The notes under the pieces were generated by a model. The model searched no databases and was not told the DNA's origin. It worked only from the letters and a program-made list of their open reading frames with translations. DNA of 64,000 nt from Arthrobacter bambusae (GTDB taxonomy: Bacteria; Actinomycetota; Actinomycetes; Actinomycetales; Micrococcaceae), in assembly GCF_022606295.1 (NCBI RefSeq), contig NZ_JAHHZS010000024.1, positions 1-64,000 of the forward strand, written 5' to 3'. Positions 18,050 through 33,676 of this stretch are shown piece after piece. A program made the translations under genes and the position numbers. The first letter of the stretch is position 1, and each line of letters starts with the position of its first letter.

Positions 18050-18622
18050 TTAGCGCTGGTGCGGGGTAAGCCCCATGAGTGAAACAAGCTCGTCCGCTGC
18101 CCGGCGTACGTCGTCATTGATGACGGTGTGGTCAAACTCCGGTTCAGCGGCAAGTTCCAGTTTAGCGGTTTCCAGCCGCCGCTGCTGTTCCTCCGGGGTT
18201 TCGGTGCCGCGCCCTACCAGGCGGCGCACCATTTCGTCCCAGCTGGGCGGAGCCAGGAACACGAAGTTGGCGTCCGGAACTGCCGCCTTGACCTGGCGGG
18301 CGCCCTGCAAATCGATCTCCAACAGCACGGACCTGCCTTCGGCGATGGCCGCGTCCACGGTGCTGCGCAGCGTGCCGTAACGGTTTTTACCATGGACGAC
18401 CGCCCACTCAAGCAATTGCCCGGCGTCAACGAGTGCGTCGAATTCTTCGGCGGACTTGAAGTAGTAGTGGACACCATCCTGCTCCCCCGGCCGCGGCGCA
18501 CGGGTGGTGGCTGAAACCGACAGCCAGACTTCGGGGTAATTGTCCCGGATATACGTGGATACTGTTCCCTTGCCAACGGCAGTGGGGCCTGCGAGGACAG
18601 TCAGTCCCGGATTCTTGCTCAC
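18050..18622 (-). CDS. gmk: Guanylate kinase
   Basis: Nucleotide kinase that converts GMP to GDP with ATP. The P-loop is [10 protein letters not shown] at residues 12-21. The GMP-binding part contains [19 protein letters not shown] and the lid/base region [13 protein letters not shown]. The length of 190 aa is normal. GTG start with AAGGA upstream. The gene lies 54 nt downstream of mihF and 40 nt upstream of rpoZ and is probably cotranscribed with them. Confidence 0.96.
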   Translation of the reverse strand: MSKNPGLTVLAGPTAVGKGTVSTYIRDNYPEVWLSVSATTRAPRPGEQDGVHYYFKSAEEFDALVDAGQLLEWAVVHGKNRYGTLRSTVDAAIAEGRSVLLEIDLQGARQVKAAVPDANFVFLAPPSWDEMVRRLVGRGTETPEEQQRRLETAKLELAAEPEFDHTVINDDVRRAADELVSLMGLTPHQR

Positions 18623-18676
18623 ATCGTCCTTCGTGGAGATTCTATATACGCCGCATTTGTTAAACGCTGTATTCGT

Positions 18677-19009
18677 TCAAACGCTGTATTTGTCTTCCAT
18701 AAAATCTATCAGCGACCGGGACTGGTGAATTCCCAGGCCCCGGAGCCTGCGCGAAGGGGCGATGCCGATTTCCGCCATGATGGCCGCGGCCCGGACCGGA
18801 CCAATGCCGGGAACAGCCTCGATGAGCTCGGAAACGCGCATGCGGGCGATTGCCTCGTCGGTTTGTGCCGACTTGATCAACCCAGCAAAGCCGAGTTCGC
18901 CGGTCCTGAGCTGTTCCTTTGCGAGAGCCCGCCGTGCCCGGGCTCTCGCAGCCTTCTCCAAGGCATCGGAACGTTCCTCTGGCGACAATGCCTTTAAGGT
19001 CACTGACAC
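18677..19009 (-). CDS. mihF: Actinobacterial integration host factor
   Basis: Nucleoid-associated DNA-binding protein of the actinobacterial IHF (mIHF) type, unrelated to the IhfA/B fold. The 110-residue protein has a basic N-terminal helix (EKAARARARRALAKEQL) and a helix-two-turn-helix region ending VSELIEAVPGIGPVRAAAIMAEIGIAPSRRLRGLG, which contacts DNA in the characterised mycobacterial and streptomycete proteins. It heads the gmk-rpoZ-coaBC group. The roughly 100-nt gap to pyrF (19010-19113) should contain its promoter. Confidence 0.95.
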   Translation of the reverse strand: MSVTLKALSPEERSDALEKAARARARRALAKEQLRTGELGFAGLIKSAQTDEAIARMRVSELIEAVPGIGPVRAAAIMAEIGIAPSRRLRGLGIHQSRSLIDFMEDKYSV

Positions 19010-19113
19010 ATCCCCCTTTGGCCGGCATCGAGTGCGTTGCGGATTTGGACTGATCCCGAAGCTATCGCGTGGTCGCTACGGAGCGCAATGCATTGGACCA
19101 ACCAAGATCGGGC

Positions 19114-19987
19114 TCAGCCTTCCAGCAGTCCGTCGCGCGTGGCCTCAGTGGCGGAGCGCAGTCCGGCAATCGCAGGACCGGCGGCGAGGATTCCACGGCT
19201 CGACGTCGCCAGGACCGCCGGGTATGCCGCGCCGAAAGTGGCACGCAGATCCGCCGGAGTTGCCCCCTGCGCGCCCAGTCCGGGTGCCAGGATGGGCCCG
19301 TGGACGGCGTCGAGGTCCAGCCCGAGTTCCGTGAGGGCGCCGCCGATCGTGGCACCGACCACCAGACCGACGGACCCCATGGCACCGGAATAGCGACGGT
19401 TTTCCTCGGCCGCGGCCTCGGCGATCCGCCGCGCGACCGATTCCGAGCCGCCTACGTGCTGCACGGACTTGCCCTCGGGGTTGGACGTCAGGGCGAGCAC
19501 GAAGACACCGCGGCCGGACTCGGCTGCGAGGTCGAGTGCCGGTCGCAGCGACTCGAAGCCGAGGTACGGGCTCAGCGTGACCGAGTCTGCCGCCAAGGCG
19601 GAACCATCCCGTAGCCAGGCGTCGGCGTAGGCAGCCATCGTGGAACCGATGTCTCCGCGTTTGGCGTCGGCGATGCTCAGCACTCCGGCGTCGGCTGCGA
19701 CCGCAAGGGTCCGTTCCAAAACCGCCATGCCGGCGGAGCCGTGGCGCTCATAGAGCGCCACCTGCGGCTTGACCGCGGCAGCGAGCGTCGCCACGGCCTC
19801 CACGACCGTGAGCGAAAAGCGTTCCAGGCCTGCGACGTCGTCGTTCAATCCCCAGTCCGCCAAGAGCCCCGGGTGCGGGTCAATGCCGACGCACAAGGGG
19901 CCACGGGCGGCCATCGCGGCCGCCAGGCGGGAACCGAACGGCTGTGGTCCCGAGCTAAGAACAGCCTGCTGCGCGGCTGCGGCGGAC

Positions 19988-19995
<8 letters not shown>
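19114..19995 (-). CDS. pyrF: Orotidine 5'-phosphate decarboxylase (long bacterial type)
   Basis: Last step of UMP synthesis: decarboxylation of OMP. The catalytic motif [10 protein letters not shown] (Asp-Lys-Asp network) is near residue 110, and the N-terminal [11 protein letters not shown] carries the substrate-contact Asp. At 293 aa it belongs to the longer type-2 family found in actinobacteria. The start at 19995 overlaps the end of carB by 8 nt, so it is the last gene of the pyr operon. Confidence 0.96.
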
Positions 19996-23307
<3,312 letters not shown>

Positions 23308-23308
<1 letters not shown>

Positions 23309-24561
23309 TACTTGGTGTCCTCGTTCTTCGCGGAGTTCGATGTCTGAGTGTCGGCGGCCTGCGCGGCGGCCTGGCCGTTCTTCGTGCTCTCCATCAGATC
23401 GATGAAGCGGTCGAAGAGGTAGGCGGCGTCGTGCGGCCCGGCTGCGGCTTCGGGGTGGTATTGGACCGAGAAGGCCGGGATGTCGAGGCAGGCGAGTCCT
23501 TCGACGACGTCGTCGTTGAGGCTCACGTGGCTGACCTCGACGCGTCCGAAGCGCTCCTCGGGAGCCATGGTGGCGCCGTCCATGGGAGCGTCGACGGCGA
23601 AGCCGTGGTTCTGGGACGTGATTTCGACCTTGCCGGTGCGGCGGTCCATCACCGGCTGGTTGATCCCGCGGTGGCCGTACTTGAGCTTGTACGTGCCGAA
23701 TCCAAGGGCCCGGCCCAGGATCTGGTTGCCGAAGCAGATTCCGAAGTACGGCATCTTCTCATCCAGCACGGCGCGGAGCAGCTTCACCTGGGCGTCCGCG
23801 GTGGCGGGGTCGCCGGGGCCGTTGGACATGAAGAAGCCGTCAGGGTTGACTGCCTTGACGTCTTCCAGCGTTGCGGTGGCCGGCAGGACGTGCACGCGTA
23901 CGCCGCGTTCGGCGAAGCGGACCGGGGTCATCGCCTTGATGCCAAGGTCGATCGCGGCGATGCTGAACTTCGGCTCGCCGTCCCAGCCATGGTCCGCGGG
24001 CTCGACGACGTATGCCTCGTCGATGCTCACTTCTTCGGCCAGGCGGGCACCTTCCATGGGCGCGCTGGCCAGGACGGTGTCCAGGAGCTCCTTGTCGGTG
24101 GCCTTGGCCGCCTCGCCGGAGAAGATCCCGGCGCGCATGGTCTTGTGCTCGCGCAAGTGCCGGGTGATGGCGCGGGTGTCCACGGCCTGGATGCCGACAA
24201 TGCCCTGTTCGACGAGTTCCGCGTCGAGGCTGCGCTCCGAACGCCAGTTCGAGGGGCGGCGCGCGGCGTCGCGGACAACGTAGCCGGCCACCCAGATGCG
24301 GCGGGACTCGGCGTCTTCCTTGTTCACGCCGGTGTTACCGATGTGCGGAGCCGTCTGGACCACGAGCTGCCGGGCGTAGGAGGGATCCGTGATGGTTTCC
24401 TGGTATCCGGTCATGCCGGTGGCGAAGACCGCCTCGCCCAGGGCCACACCGGTGGCGCCGTAGCTCCGGCCGCGGAACGTGCGGCCGTCTTCGAGGACCA
24501 GCACGGCCGCGGAGGACTCTGCTGGATTGGTATTGCCTGTCACTGCGTTGGTGTCCGTCAC
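23308..24561 (-). CDS. carA: Carbamoyl-phosphate synthase small subunit
   Basis: Glutaminase subunit that releases ammonia for CarB. The class I amidotransferase triad is present: Cys in [16 protein letters not shown], His in [13 protein letters not shown] with Glu two residues later; [13 protein letters not shown] precedes the Cys. The N-terminal domain starts [19 protein letters not shown] prefer GTG at 24561 (417 aa), preceded by GGAAAG 7 nt upstream and just after the previous gene's stop. ATG at 24585 (425 aa) lacks a ribosome binding site and overlaps that gene by 20 nt. Stop and carB start overlap as TAATG. Confidence 0.97.
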
Positions 24562-24565
24562 TTTG

Positions 24566-25087
24566 TTACTTTCCACTATCGGCATCTGCCTGGGGGGCTG
24601 CAGAGATCAATTCTTGAAGTGCTTCGAGGAGCGGTTGCTTGTCGGCGGCGCGCCTGGTCCTGAATCCGGTATCGAGTTCGTGTTCTCCGAGCATCCAGCT
24701 CAAGACCACGAGTCCATCCTTCTCCACGAACTTGCCGGCCATGCCGTCGGCGCTGCCGCAATCGGTCACGGCCTCCGCCGGAACGAACAATGGTGCTGTC
24801 CCCTTCCGGTCGAAGAGGACGCCTTCCGGGTGGACGCTCACTTCCGCGTTGCCGCGGAAGCCAAGTCCGTGGACGGCGACCCGGTCGAGCCAGTCTCCCG
24901 CCGTCGTCGTTGCCACATACTGGCCTTCAGCCACGATGCCGGCCGGGCTGAGCCTCTCCGGCACGTCCGGAAGCTGCCCGAGGCCGGCCTGCCGCTTGAG
25001 CCTGCCGCGCCAACCTATCGCGATGAGTCCGGCCGCAGCCGCGGCAAGAACCACGACGAGGAGCAGGGAAGCAAGTTTGTTGTCCAT
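24566..25087 (-). CDS. Membrane-anchored PH-like domain protein of the pyr operon
   Basis: A 173-residue protein with one N-terminal membrane segment (about residues 5-25, [20 protein letters not shown]) followed by a basic stretch (GWRGRLKRQ) and a soluble domain rich in beta-strand-like sequence, consistent with a bacterial PH-like fold. A protein of this kind sits between pyrC and carA in many actinobacteria, for example at the Rv1382 position in Mycobacterium tuberculosis. Its function is unknown. Its start overlaps the pyrC stop by 1 nt and carA follows directly, so it is cotranscribed with pyrimidine genes. No enzyme motif is visible. Confidence 0.8.
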   Translation of the reverse strand: MDNKLASLLLVVVLAAAAAGLIAIGWRGRLKRQAGLGQLPDVPERLSPAGIVAEGQYVATTTAGDWLDRVAVHGLGFRGNAEVSVHPEGVLFDRKGTAPLFVPAEAVTDCGSADGMAGKFVEKDGLVVLSWMLGEHELDTGFRTRRAADKQPLLEALQELISAAPQADADSGK

Positions 25088-26436
25088 CAGTTGTTGCTGC
25101 CGGCGCCGGCCGGCTCCGCTGCATGGCGGTACGGCGTGTTGAGCTTGCCGTCCAGTACGGTCGGGTGGCCCTTGAAGAACGTGGCGACGACGGCGCCCGG
25201 CAGCTCCCTGCCCGCAAACGGTGAGTTCCGGCCCATGGTGGCCATCTTATGCGGATCCACTGTCCACCGGGCAGCCGGGTCCACGAGGATGACGTTCGCG
25301 GGCTCACCGGCTTCGAGCGGACGCCCCTGATCTGCCACGCGTCCGATGGCCGCGGGCACCGTGGACGTGACGCGGGCGAAGTCGGCCCAGGTCATGAGCC
25401 CGGTTTCGATCATGGTTTCCTGGACGACCGACAAGGCAGTCTCCAGTCCCGTCATGCCCATTGCCGCCTGGGCCCACTCGCACTCCTTGTGCTCGCTTGG
25501 GTGCGGGGCGTGGTCCGTGCCGACGACGTCGATGGTGCCGTCCGCGAGCCCGGCACGGAGCGCCTGGACATCCGCGTCGGTGCGCAGGGGCGGGTTGACT
25601 TTGTAGACGGGGTCGTAGCTGCGAACCAATTCGTCAGTCAGCAACAAGTGGTGGGGCGTGACCTCCGCCGTGACGTTGATCCCCCGTTCCTTGGCCCAAC
25701 GGACGATCTCCACTGAGCCGGCGGTGGACACGTGGCAGACGTGGAGGCGGGAGCCCACGTGCTGGGCCAAGAGGACGTCCCGGGCGATGATGCTCTCCTC
25801 GGCGACCGCGGGCCAACCGGCCAGCCCGAGGACGGCGGAGACGGTGCCCTCGTTCATCTGGGCTCCCGCGGTGAGGCGGGGTTCCTGGGCGTGCTGGGCC
25901 ACGACGCCGTCGAACGCTTTGACGTACTCCAGGGCGCGGCGCATCAGCACGGGATCGTGGACGCAAATGCCGTCGTCGGAGAAGACGCGGACCTGGGCGC
26001 GGGAGTCCGCCATGGCGCCGAGCTCGGCGAGCTGCTCACCGGCGAGCCCTACTGTGACCGCGCCGACCGGACGCACATCCACCCAACCGGAGGCGCGGCC
26101 CAGGCTGTGGACCTGCTCGACGACGCCGGCGGTGTCAGCCACCGGGTTGCTGTTGGCCATGGCGTGGACCGCGGTGTAGCCGCCAAGGGCCGCGGCGCGG
26201 GTACCTGTTTCGACGGTTTCCGCGTCTTCGCGCCCAGGCTCACGCAAGTGGGTGTGGATGTCGACCATGCCGGGAAGCGCCACGAGGCCGGCGGCATCGA
26301 TCACGGTGGCTCCTTCGGCGGAAAGGCCGATGCCGCGCCCGGCGATGACGCCGTCGCGGATCAGCAGGTCCTCGGCGTCGCCACCCAGGATGGCCGCACC
26401 GCGGATCACGTAGGTCCCTGTTGCGGTTTCGGTCAT
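25087..26436 (-). CDS. pyrC: Dihydroorotase
   Basis: Zinc metalloenzyme of the amidohydrolase superfamily that cyclises N-carbamoyl-L-aspartate to dihydroorotate. The metal-binding motif DIHTHLREPG is near residue 60 and the C-terminal signature GTDHAPHPSEHK carries the catalytic Asp. His ligands are in CHVST and EVTPHH. At 449 aa it is the long class I (PyrC type of Gram-positives). 1-nt overlap with pyrB upstream and with the PH-like gene downstream. Confidence 0.96.
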   Translation of the reverse strand: MTETATGTYVIRGAAILGGDAEDLLIRDGVIAGRGIGLSAEGATVIDAAGLVALPGMVDIHTHLREPGREDAETVETGTRAAALGGYTAVHAMANSNPVADTAGVVEQVHSLGRASGWVDVRPVGAVTVGLAGEQLAELGAMADSRAQVRVFSDDGICVHDPVLMRRALEYVKAFDGVVAQHAQEPRLTAGAQMNEGTVSAVLGLAGWPAVAEESIIARDVLLAQHVGSRLHVCHVSTAGSVEIVRWAKERGINVTAEVTPHHLLLTDELVRSYDPVYKVNPPLRTDADVQALRAGLADGTIDVVGTDHAPHPSEHKECEWAQAAMGMTGLETALSVVQETMIETGLMTWADFARVTSTVPAAIGRVADQGRPLEAGEPANVILVDPAARWTVDPHKMATMGRNSPFAGRELPGAVVATFFKGHPTVLDGKLNTPYRHAAEPAGAGSNN

Positions 26437-27449
26437 CAGTTGCTCTCCTTATCGGAACGGGCGGTGCCCGGCATGGGGGCGGCTTCACGGGAATCCCCCG
26501 AGAGCAGCAGGTACAGTGCGGCCATCCGGACCGACACGCCGTTCCGGACCTGGGCAAGGACGGTGGAGCGCGGCGAATCGGCGGCGGCAGAAGAAATCTC
26601 CAGCCCCCGGTTCATGGGGCCGGGGTGCATGATGATGGTGTCCTTGAGCCCGAGATCGTCGAGGGCACGCAGGCGGGCATCGTCGAAGCCCCAGCGTCGC
26701 GAATACTCGCGGGTGGAGGGGAAGAAGGACGCGTTCATGCGCTCTCCCTGGACGCGCAGCATCATCATGGCGTCCACTCCGGCCTCGAGGGTCTCATCGA
26801 GGTTGTAACTGACCTTGCAAGGCCAGTGTTCGACGCCGATCGGCAGCAACGTGGGCGGTGCCACGAGCGTCACTTCCGCGCCGAGGGTGCGCAGGAGCCA
26901 CACATTGGAGCGGGCGACGCGGGAGTGCAGGACGTCGCCCGCGATGGCGACGCGCATGCCCGTGAGGTCCGCGCCCGTGGATGACGAACTGTGCAACCTG
27001 GACCAGTGGCGGCGCATCGTGAACGCGTCCAAGAGGGCCTGCGTGGGGTGTTCGTGGGTGCCGTCGCCGGCGTTGATGACGGCTGCGTCGATCCAGTCGG
27101 TGGAAGCCAAGCGGTGCGGAGCCCCGGAAGCCCAGTGGCGGATGACCACAGCATCGGCACCCATGGCCGCGAGGGTCTGCGCGGTGTCCTTGAGGGACTC
27201 GCCTTTCGACACCGAGGAACCCTTGGCAGCGAAGTTGATGACGTCGGCGGAGAGCCGCTTGGCCGCGGCCTCGAAGGATATGCGGGTGCGGGTGGAGTCT
27301 TCGAAGAAGAGGTTGACCACGGTGCGGCCGCGCAGGGCGGGCAGTTTCTTGACTTCCCGGTCCCCTACGGCCGCCATCTCTTCGGCGGTGTCAAGGATCC
27401 GGATGGCGTCCGCAGCGCCCAGGTTCTCGGTGGAGAGCAGGTGCTTCAT
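26436..27449 (-). CDS. pyrB: Aspartate carbamoyltransferase catalytic subunit
   Basis: Transfers carbamoyl from carbamoyl phosphate to aspartate. The carbamoyl-phosphate loop [19 protein letters not shown] is near residue 55, the [10 protein letters not shown] motif near residue 140, and the aspartate-binding region [18 protein letters not shown] in the C-terminal half. Length is 337 aa. No pyrI regulatory subunit follows, as usual in Gram-positives. It overlaps pyrR by 4 nt and pyrC by 1 nt. Confidence 0.97.
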   Translation of the reverse strand: MKHLLSTENLGAADAIRILDTAEEMAAVGDREVKKLPALRGRTVVNLFFEDSTRTRISFEAAAKRLSADVINFAAKGSSVSKGESLKDTAQTLAAMGADAVVIRHWASGAPHRLASTDWIDAAVINAGDGTHEHPTQALLDAFTMRRHWSRLHSSSSTGADLTGMRVAIAGDVLHSRVARSNVWLLRTLGAEVTLVAPPTLLPIGVEHWPCKVSYNLDETLEAGVDAMMMLRVQGERMNASFFPSTREYSRRWGFDDARLRALDDLGLKDTIIMHPGPMNRGLEISSAAADSPRSTVLAQVRNGVSVRMAALYLLLSGDSREAAPMPGTARSDKESN

Positions 27450-28027
27450 GCGCCTGCCTCGATCACTACTTCATTGATGGGCAGGCCGTCCACGGAATCG
27501 AATTCTTCGAGGTGGACCCGGACCTTTTCCGAGGAGGACGTCGGCAGGTTCTTGCCGACATGGTCGGCGCGGATCGGCAGTTCGCGGTGCCCGCGGTCCA
27601 CGAGGACGGCCAGGCGGACGATGCGCGGCCTGCCGAGGTCGATGATCGCGTCGAGGGCTGCCCGGATGGTGCGGCCCGAGTACAGGACGTCATCGATGAG
27701 GACAACAACCTTGTTGTCGATTCCGGACAACGGCACCTTGGTGGGGTACGGGGGCCTCGCGGGCTGGTGGGATAGATCGTCACGGAACATGGTGACGTCC
27801 AGCTGACCGACAATCGCGGAAGCGTTCACGGATGGATCGGCGGCGGCGATTTTGCCAGCCAGCCTCACGGCCAACGGATAGCCGCGGCGTGGGATGCCCA
27901 AAAGAACCAGATCCTGGGAACCCTTGTTGGCTTCGAGGATCTCGTGGGCGATACGAGTGAGCGCACGGTCGATGTCCGCGTGGTTGAGAACAACCCGGGA
28001 CGGCACCGGCGCAGTGACTTCAGTCAT
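27446..28027 (-). CDS. pyrR: PyrR bifunctional regulator/uracil phosphoribosyltransferase
   Basis: RNA-binding regulator of pyr genes that also has some uracil phosphoribosyltransferase activity. The PRPP-binding motif [19 protein letters not shown] is near residue 105, and [14 protein letters not shown] matches the family core. The ATG at 28027 (193 aa) was chosen at the family N-terminus; a longer frame adds only [16 protein letters not shown] is 7 nt upstream. It is first in the pyr operon. In mycobacteria PyrR binds the mRNA leader and blocks translation; the leader here is 28028-28133 plus the palindrome beyond it. Confidence 0.95.
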   Translation of the reverse strand: MTEVTAPVPSRVVLNHADIDRALTRIAHEILEANKGSQDLVLLGIPRRGYPLAVRLAGKIAAADPSVNASAIVGQLDVTMFRDDLSHQPARPPYPTKVPLSGIDNKVVVLIDDVLYSGRTIRAALDAIIDLGRPRIVRLAVLVDRGHRELPIRADHVGKNLPTSSSEKVRVHLEEFDSVDGLPINEVVIEAGA

Positions 28028-28133
28028 CGCTCGTCTCCCCTTTCCCCGCCTCACTGGACGGAATTAAAAAAGGAACATTTGCTCTTCAAAATTACCACAG
28101 CGGCAATACCCGGCTGCCCAGGGTCTCTTGAGT

Positions 28134-28207
28134 TCAGCCCAACTGACTGGCAGCAGATGTCGTTATGAAGGCTCATAACGACCTCAAGTGCCAGTCAGTT
28201 GGGCTGA
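28134..28207. repeat. 74-bp nested palindrome between nusB and pyrR
   Basis: Outer arms TCAGCCCAACTGACTGGCA (28134-28152) and its exact reverse complement (28189-28207) enclose two 6-nt unpaired stretches and an inner perfect stem GTCGTTATGA/TCATAACGAC (28159-28168 and 28173-28182) with an AGGC loop. The element starts 14 nt past the nusB stop, and pyrR starts about 107 nt beyond its other end. AT content in the inner stem is above the local average. It has no U tract on either side, so it is not a textbook terminator. It could be a mobile palindromic (REP/MITE-like) repeat, an mRNA processing site or part of the pyrR leader. I saw no second copy in the window. Confidence 0.8.
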
Positions 28208-28221
28208 TCTTCCAATGCCGC

Positions 28222-28632
28222 CTAAGCGAGCAGTGACGGCTTCAGCGTCTGCAACCGGCCGAGGAGGCCGTTGATAAACGCAGGAGATTCGTCGGTGGAC
28301 ATGACCTTGGCCAAGGCAACGGCTTCGCTGACGGCCACGCCGTCCGGGACGTCGTCGTTGTAGAGGAGCTCCCACGCGCCGATCCGCAGGATGATGCGGT
28401 CGACCGCGGGCATCCGCTCCAAGGTCCAGCCCTGGGCGTAGGTCTGCAGGAACTCGTCGATGGTGGGCTGCATGGCAACCACGCCTTCCACGATGTCCAT
28501 CGTGTACGGGTTGACGACGAGGTCGGTCATTTCCCGGCGGGCCTTCAAGACCTCGAAAGCGGAGGCGGAACGCTGCTCCGCCTCGAACAGTACTTCGAGG
28601 GCCCTGTTACGGGCCTTACCACGGGCGCTCAC
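28222..28632 (-). CDS. nusB: Transcription antitermination factor NusB
   Basis: Small all-helical RNA-binding protein (136 aa) that, with NusE/S10, supports antitermination of rRNA operons. The N-terminal segment ARGKARNRALEVLFEAEQRS and the C-terminal VALAKVMSTDESPAFINGLLGRL are diagnostic of the family. GTG start overlapping the efp stop by 1 nt (TAGTG), so it is translationally coupled to efp. It is followed by a large palindrome rather than a simple terminator. Confidence 0.95.
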   Translation of the reverse strand: MSARGKARNRALEVLFEAEQRSASAFEVLKARREMTDLVVNPYTMDIVEGVVAMQPTIDEFLQTYAQGWTLERMPAVDRIILRIGAWELLYNDDVPDGVAVSEAVALAKVMSTDESPAFINGLLGRLQTLKPSLLA

Positions 28633-29195
28633 TAGTCGCTGACCCGGCCAAGGTAGCTGCCGTCGCGGGTGTCGACCTTGACCTTGGTGTTGTTCTCAAC
28701 AAACAGGGGCACCTGGATCTCGTAGCCGGTCTCGAGGGTAGCCGGCTTGGTTCCAGCCGAGGAGCGGTCGCCCTGGAGGCCCGGCTCGGTGTAGGTGATC
28801 TCGAGGACGACGCTCGGGGGCAGTTCGATGTAAAGCGGAGTGCCCTCGTGGATGGCGATGTTGACCATCTGGTTTTCCAGCATGAAGTTGGTGGCGTCGC
28901 CTACCGTGGCACCGGAGACCGTGATCTGGTCGAAGTCCTGGGTGTCCATGAACACGAAGTCCGCGCCGTCCTGGTACAGGTACTGGTAGTCGCGGCGGTC
29001 GACCGTGGCGGTTTCGATCTTGAGGCCGGCGTTGAAGGTCTTGTCGACCACCTTGCCCGACATGACGTTGCGCATCTTCGTGCGCACGAACGCGCCGCCC
29101 TTGCCCGGCTTGACGTGCTGGAACTCAATGATGTTCCAGAGCTGGCCCTCGAGCTTCAGCACGGTTCCGTTCTTGATGTCATTTGTGGTTGCCAC
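28632..29195 (-). CDS. efp: Elongation factor P
   Basis: Translation factor that relieves ribosome stalling at polyproline stretches. Its three domains are recognisable: KOW-like N-terminus ([39 protein letters not shown]), central OB domain ([20 protein letters not shown]), and C-terminal OB domain ending [29 protein letters not shown]. The modified-lysine position is the Lys of the PGKGGAF loop; the modification enzyme cannot be told from here. 187 aa. The 156-nt gap upstream (29196-29351) should hold its promoter; I saw no other feature there. Confidence 0.97.
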   Translation of the reverse strand: MATTNDIKNGTVLKLEGQLWNIIEFQHVKPGKGGAFVRTKMRNVMSGKVVDKTFNAGLKIETATVDRRDYQYLYQDGADFVFMDTQDFDQITVSGATVGDATNFMLENQMVNIAIHEGTPLYIELPPSVVLEITYTEPGLQGDRSSAGTKPATLETGYEIQVPLFVENNTKVKVDTRDGSYLGRVSD

Positions 29196-29351
29196 TAGTA
29201 TCCTCTGGTTTCTCTCACTGGTTCTAGCTACGCCTCTGGCTTCCAGCCCGACTATGCCAAGCAGGCATGCCTTGACGGCCGCCAGCGCGTATTTATCAAA
29301 AATCCAAAGTCCATTCTACCGGCAAAATGCGTCACGCCTTCCGCGCCCTTG

Positions 29352-31523
<2,172 letters not shown>

Positions 31524-31524
<1 letters not shown>

Positions 31525-32723
31525 TAGTGGCCAACCGAGTCCAGGGTTGCCGGGATGCTGTCCAGGTAACCCCGAAGGTTCCGGGCGGTCTCGGCGACCG
31601 AATCACCGCCGAACTTCTCGGCGACGGCCTCGGCCAGCACAAGCGCGACCATGGCCTCGGCAACGACACCCGCCGCGGGAACGGCACAGACGTCGGAGCG
31701 TTGGTGGTGGGCCTTGGCGGCCTCGCCCGTGCTGACGTCGATGGTCTTCAACGCACGCGGGACGGTGGCGATGGGTTTCATGGCGGCGCGCACACGCAGG
31801 ACCTCGCCGATGCTCATGCCACCCTCGATGCCACCGGCACGGTTGGTCTTGCGGACGATCCGGCCGGTCTCGTCCTTGACGATTTCATCGTGGGCCGCGG
31901 AGCCGCGGCGGGCCGCTGTCAGGAAGCCATCGCCGACTTCGACGCCCTTGATCGCCTGGATACCCATCAGGGCAGCAGCAAGGCGCGAGTCGAGGCGACG
32001 GTCCCAGTGCACGTAGCTTCCGAGCCCCGGCGGAAGCCCGTAGGCCAGGACTTCGACGACACCGCCGAGGGTCTCGCCTTCCTTGTGTGCCGCGTCAACC
32101 TCGGCCACCATCGCGTCGGAGGTCTCCCGATCGAAGCAACGCAAAGGATCGGCATCGAGGGCCAGGACGTCGGACGGCACGGGGAGCGGGCGACCCTCGG
32201 GCACGGTCACGCTCGCGATGGAAACGGTGTGGCTCACCAGCTCGATGCCAAGCTGCTTCAGGAATTGCGAGGCCACGGTACCCAGGGCAACGCGGGTGGC
32301 GGTTTCCCGGGCACTGGCGCGTTCCAGGACAGGCCGGGCCTCGGGGAATCCGTACTTCTGCATGCCCGTGAAATCCGCATGGCCGGGACGCGGCCGTGTC
32401 AACGGCGCATTGCGGGCCTGGTCCGCGAGGATCGCGGGGTCCACGGGGTCGGCAGACATGATCTGCTCCCATTTGGGCCATTCGGTGTTGCCGATCTGGA
32501 TCGCGACGGGGCCCCCCTGCGTCACGCCGTGCCTGACGCCGCCAAGGATGCTCACTTCGTCCTGCTCGAACTTCATCCGGGCGCCGCGGCCATAGCCGAG
32601 CCGGCGACGCGCCAAGGCGTCGCGTATTTCCTCGCTGGTGAGTTCCACACCGGCGGGGACGCCTTCAACAATTCCGAGCAGTGCCGGGCCATGGGATTCA
32701 CCGGCAGTCAACCAACGCAACAT
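31524..32723 (-). CDS. aroC: Chorismate synthase
   Basis: FMN-dependent final step of the shikimate pathway, from EPSP to chorismate. Signatures seen: [20 protein letters not shown] at the N-terminus, [30 protein letters not shown], and the C-terminal [19 protein letters not shown]. 399 aa, normal length. It is separated from aroE by only 29 nt and linked to aroK by a 1-nt overlap. Confidence 0.97.
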
Positions 32724-32752
32724 ATATCCAATCCTGCCATGTAAGGCCCTTA

Positions 32753-33676
32753 CTAGACCCGCCGGGGAAGCCCGACTGAGTCACACATCACATCTATGAC
32801 ATCGGCGGTGACGTCGGCTCCGGAAAACAAGCGGATTTGCTCCACGGCTTGGTACAGCAACATCTCCAGCCCCGGAACCACTACCCCACCCCGGGAATGC
32901 CACGCTTCGGCGATGCGGCTGGGCCACGGATCGTAGGCGACATCCAGAAGCACACCCCAGGCATCGCCGGGAAACTTGTCATCGCCGGGAAGCCTGCCGG
33001 CGCCGGGAAGCCTGCCGCCGCCGGGAAGCCTGCCGCCGTCGGGAAGCTGTTCGAGCTGCGTTGCGATCCCGTCTGCCGCCCGGGGCGGCAGCGTGGAGAT
33101 CACCAGGTCGAGTCCGGCCATGCCTTCGGCAGCTTCAGCCAGCGGCCGGAGGTGAATGGAAAGCCCGACGGCGGCTGCCGCGGCTTTCGCCTCGGCAGCC
33201 CGTCCGGCGTCGCGCACGAAGACGTCAACGTGTTTCGAACCGAGCTCCCGGAGTGCCGCAATGGCCGCCGCGGATGTCCCGCCTCCGCCAAGGATCGCGG
33301 AATCCGGCTGCTCTGTGACTCCTGCGTTCCTGACGGCGTCTACGATGCCGGCCACATCCGTGTTGTGACCGATCCGCCGCACGCCCTGGCCGGTGGCTTC
33401 AAACGCGACCGTGTTGATGACGCCCAATTGCGCCCCCGCCCCCCGGACCTCGTCGACTTCGTCCACCATGGCGGTCTTGAGGGGCATCGTGACCGACAAA
33501 CCGCACCAGTCGTCCCCTGCCTGGAGGCCCGCCATGAAGGCCGGGAGCCGCTCAACGGTGACGTCGATCGCCGAGTATTCGATGTCGAGCCCAAGCTTCG
33601 CGTAGGCCGCGCGGTGGAGCGCCGGTGACTTCGAGTGACCGATAGGGTGCCCCAGGACGGCGGCACGTCTACTCAC
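32753..33676 (-). CDS. aroE: Shikimate dehydrogenase with hexapeptide repeat insert
   Basis: NADP(H)-dependent reduction of 3-dehydroshikimate. The substrate motif [17 protein letters not shown] is at the N-terminus, and the nucleotide-binding [19 protein letters not shown] lies near residue 130. Between the [11 protein letters not shown] and [14 protein letters not shown] segments there is an insert of five hexapeptides of the type GRLPGG, encoded by 18-bp tandem repeats. This is not a usual AroE feature and probably lies in a surface loop. GTG at 33676 overlaps the mltG TGA (GTGA), giving 307 aa; an earlier start at 33706 is inside mltG. Confidence 0.93.
   Translation of the reverse strand: MSRRAAVLGHPIGHSKSPALHRAAYAKLGLDIEYSAIDVTVERLPAFMAGLQAGDDWCGLSVTMPLKTAMVDEVDEVRGAGAQLGVINTVAFEATGQGVRRIGHNTDVAGIVDAVRNAGVTEQPDSAILGGGGTSAAAIAALRELGSKHVDVFVRDAGRAAEAKAAAAAVGLSIHLRPLAEAAEGMAGLDLVISTLPPRAADGIATQLEQLPDGGRLPGGGRLPGAGRLPGDDKFPGDAWGVLLDVAYDPWPSRIAEAWHSRGGVVVPGLEMLLYQAVEQIRLFSGADVTADVIDVMCDSVGLPRRV
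32963..33052. repeat. Five 18-bp tandem repeats inside aroE
   Basis: Five consecutive 18-bp units of the type gccgccgggaagcctgcc occupy 32963-32980, 32981-32998, 32999-33016, 33017-33034 and 33035-33052. The central three differ by only 2-3 bases. They keep the reading frame and encode [24 protein letters not shown] and DKFPGD. Copy number may vary between strains. Confidence 0.9.

Noticed and set aside
32963-33052. Repeat cluster as a CRISPR array
   Set aside because: The units are directly adjacent 18-mers without spacers, lie inside aroE in frame, and no cas genes occur.
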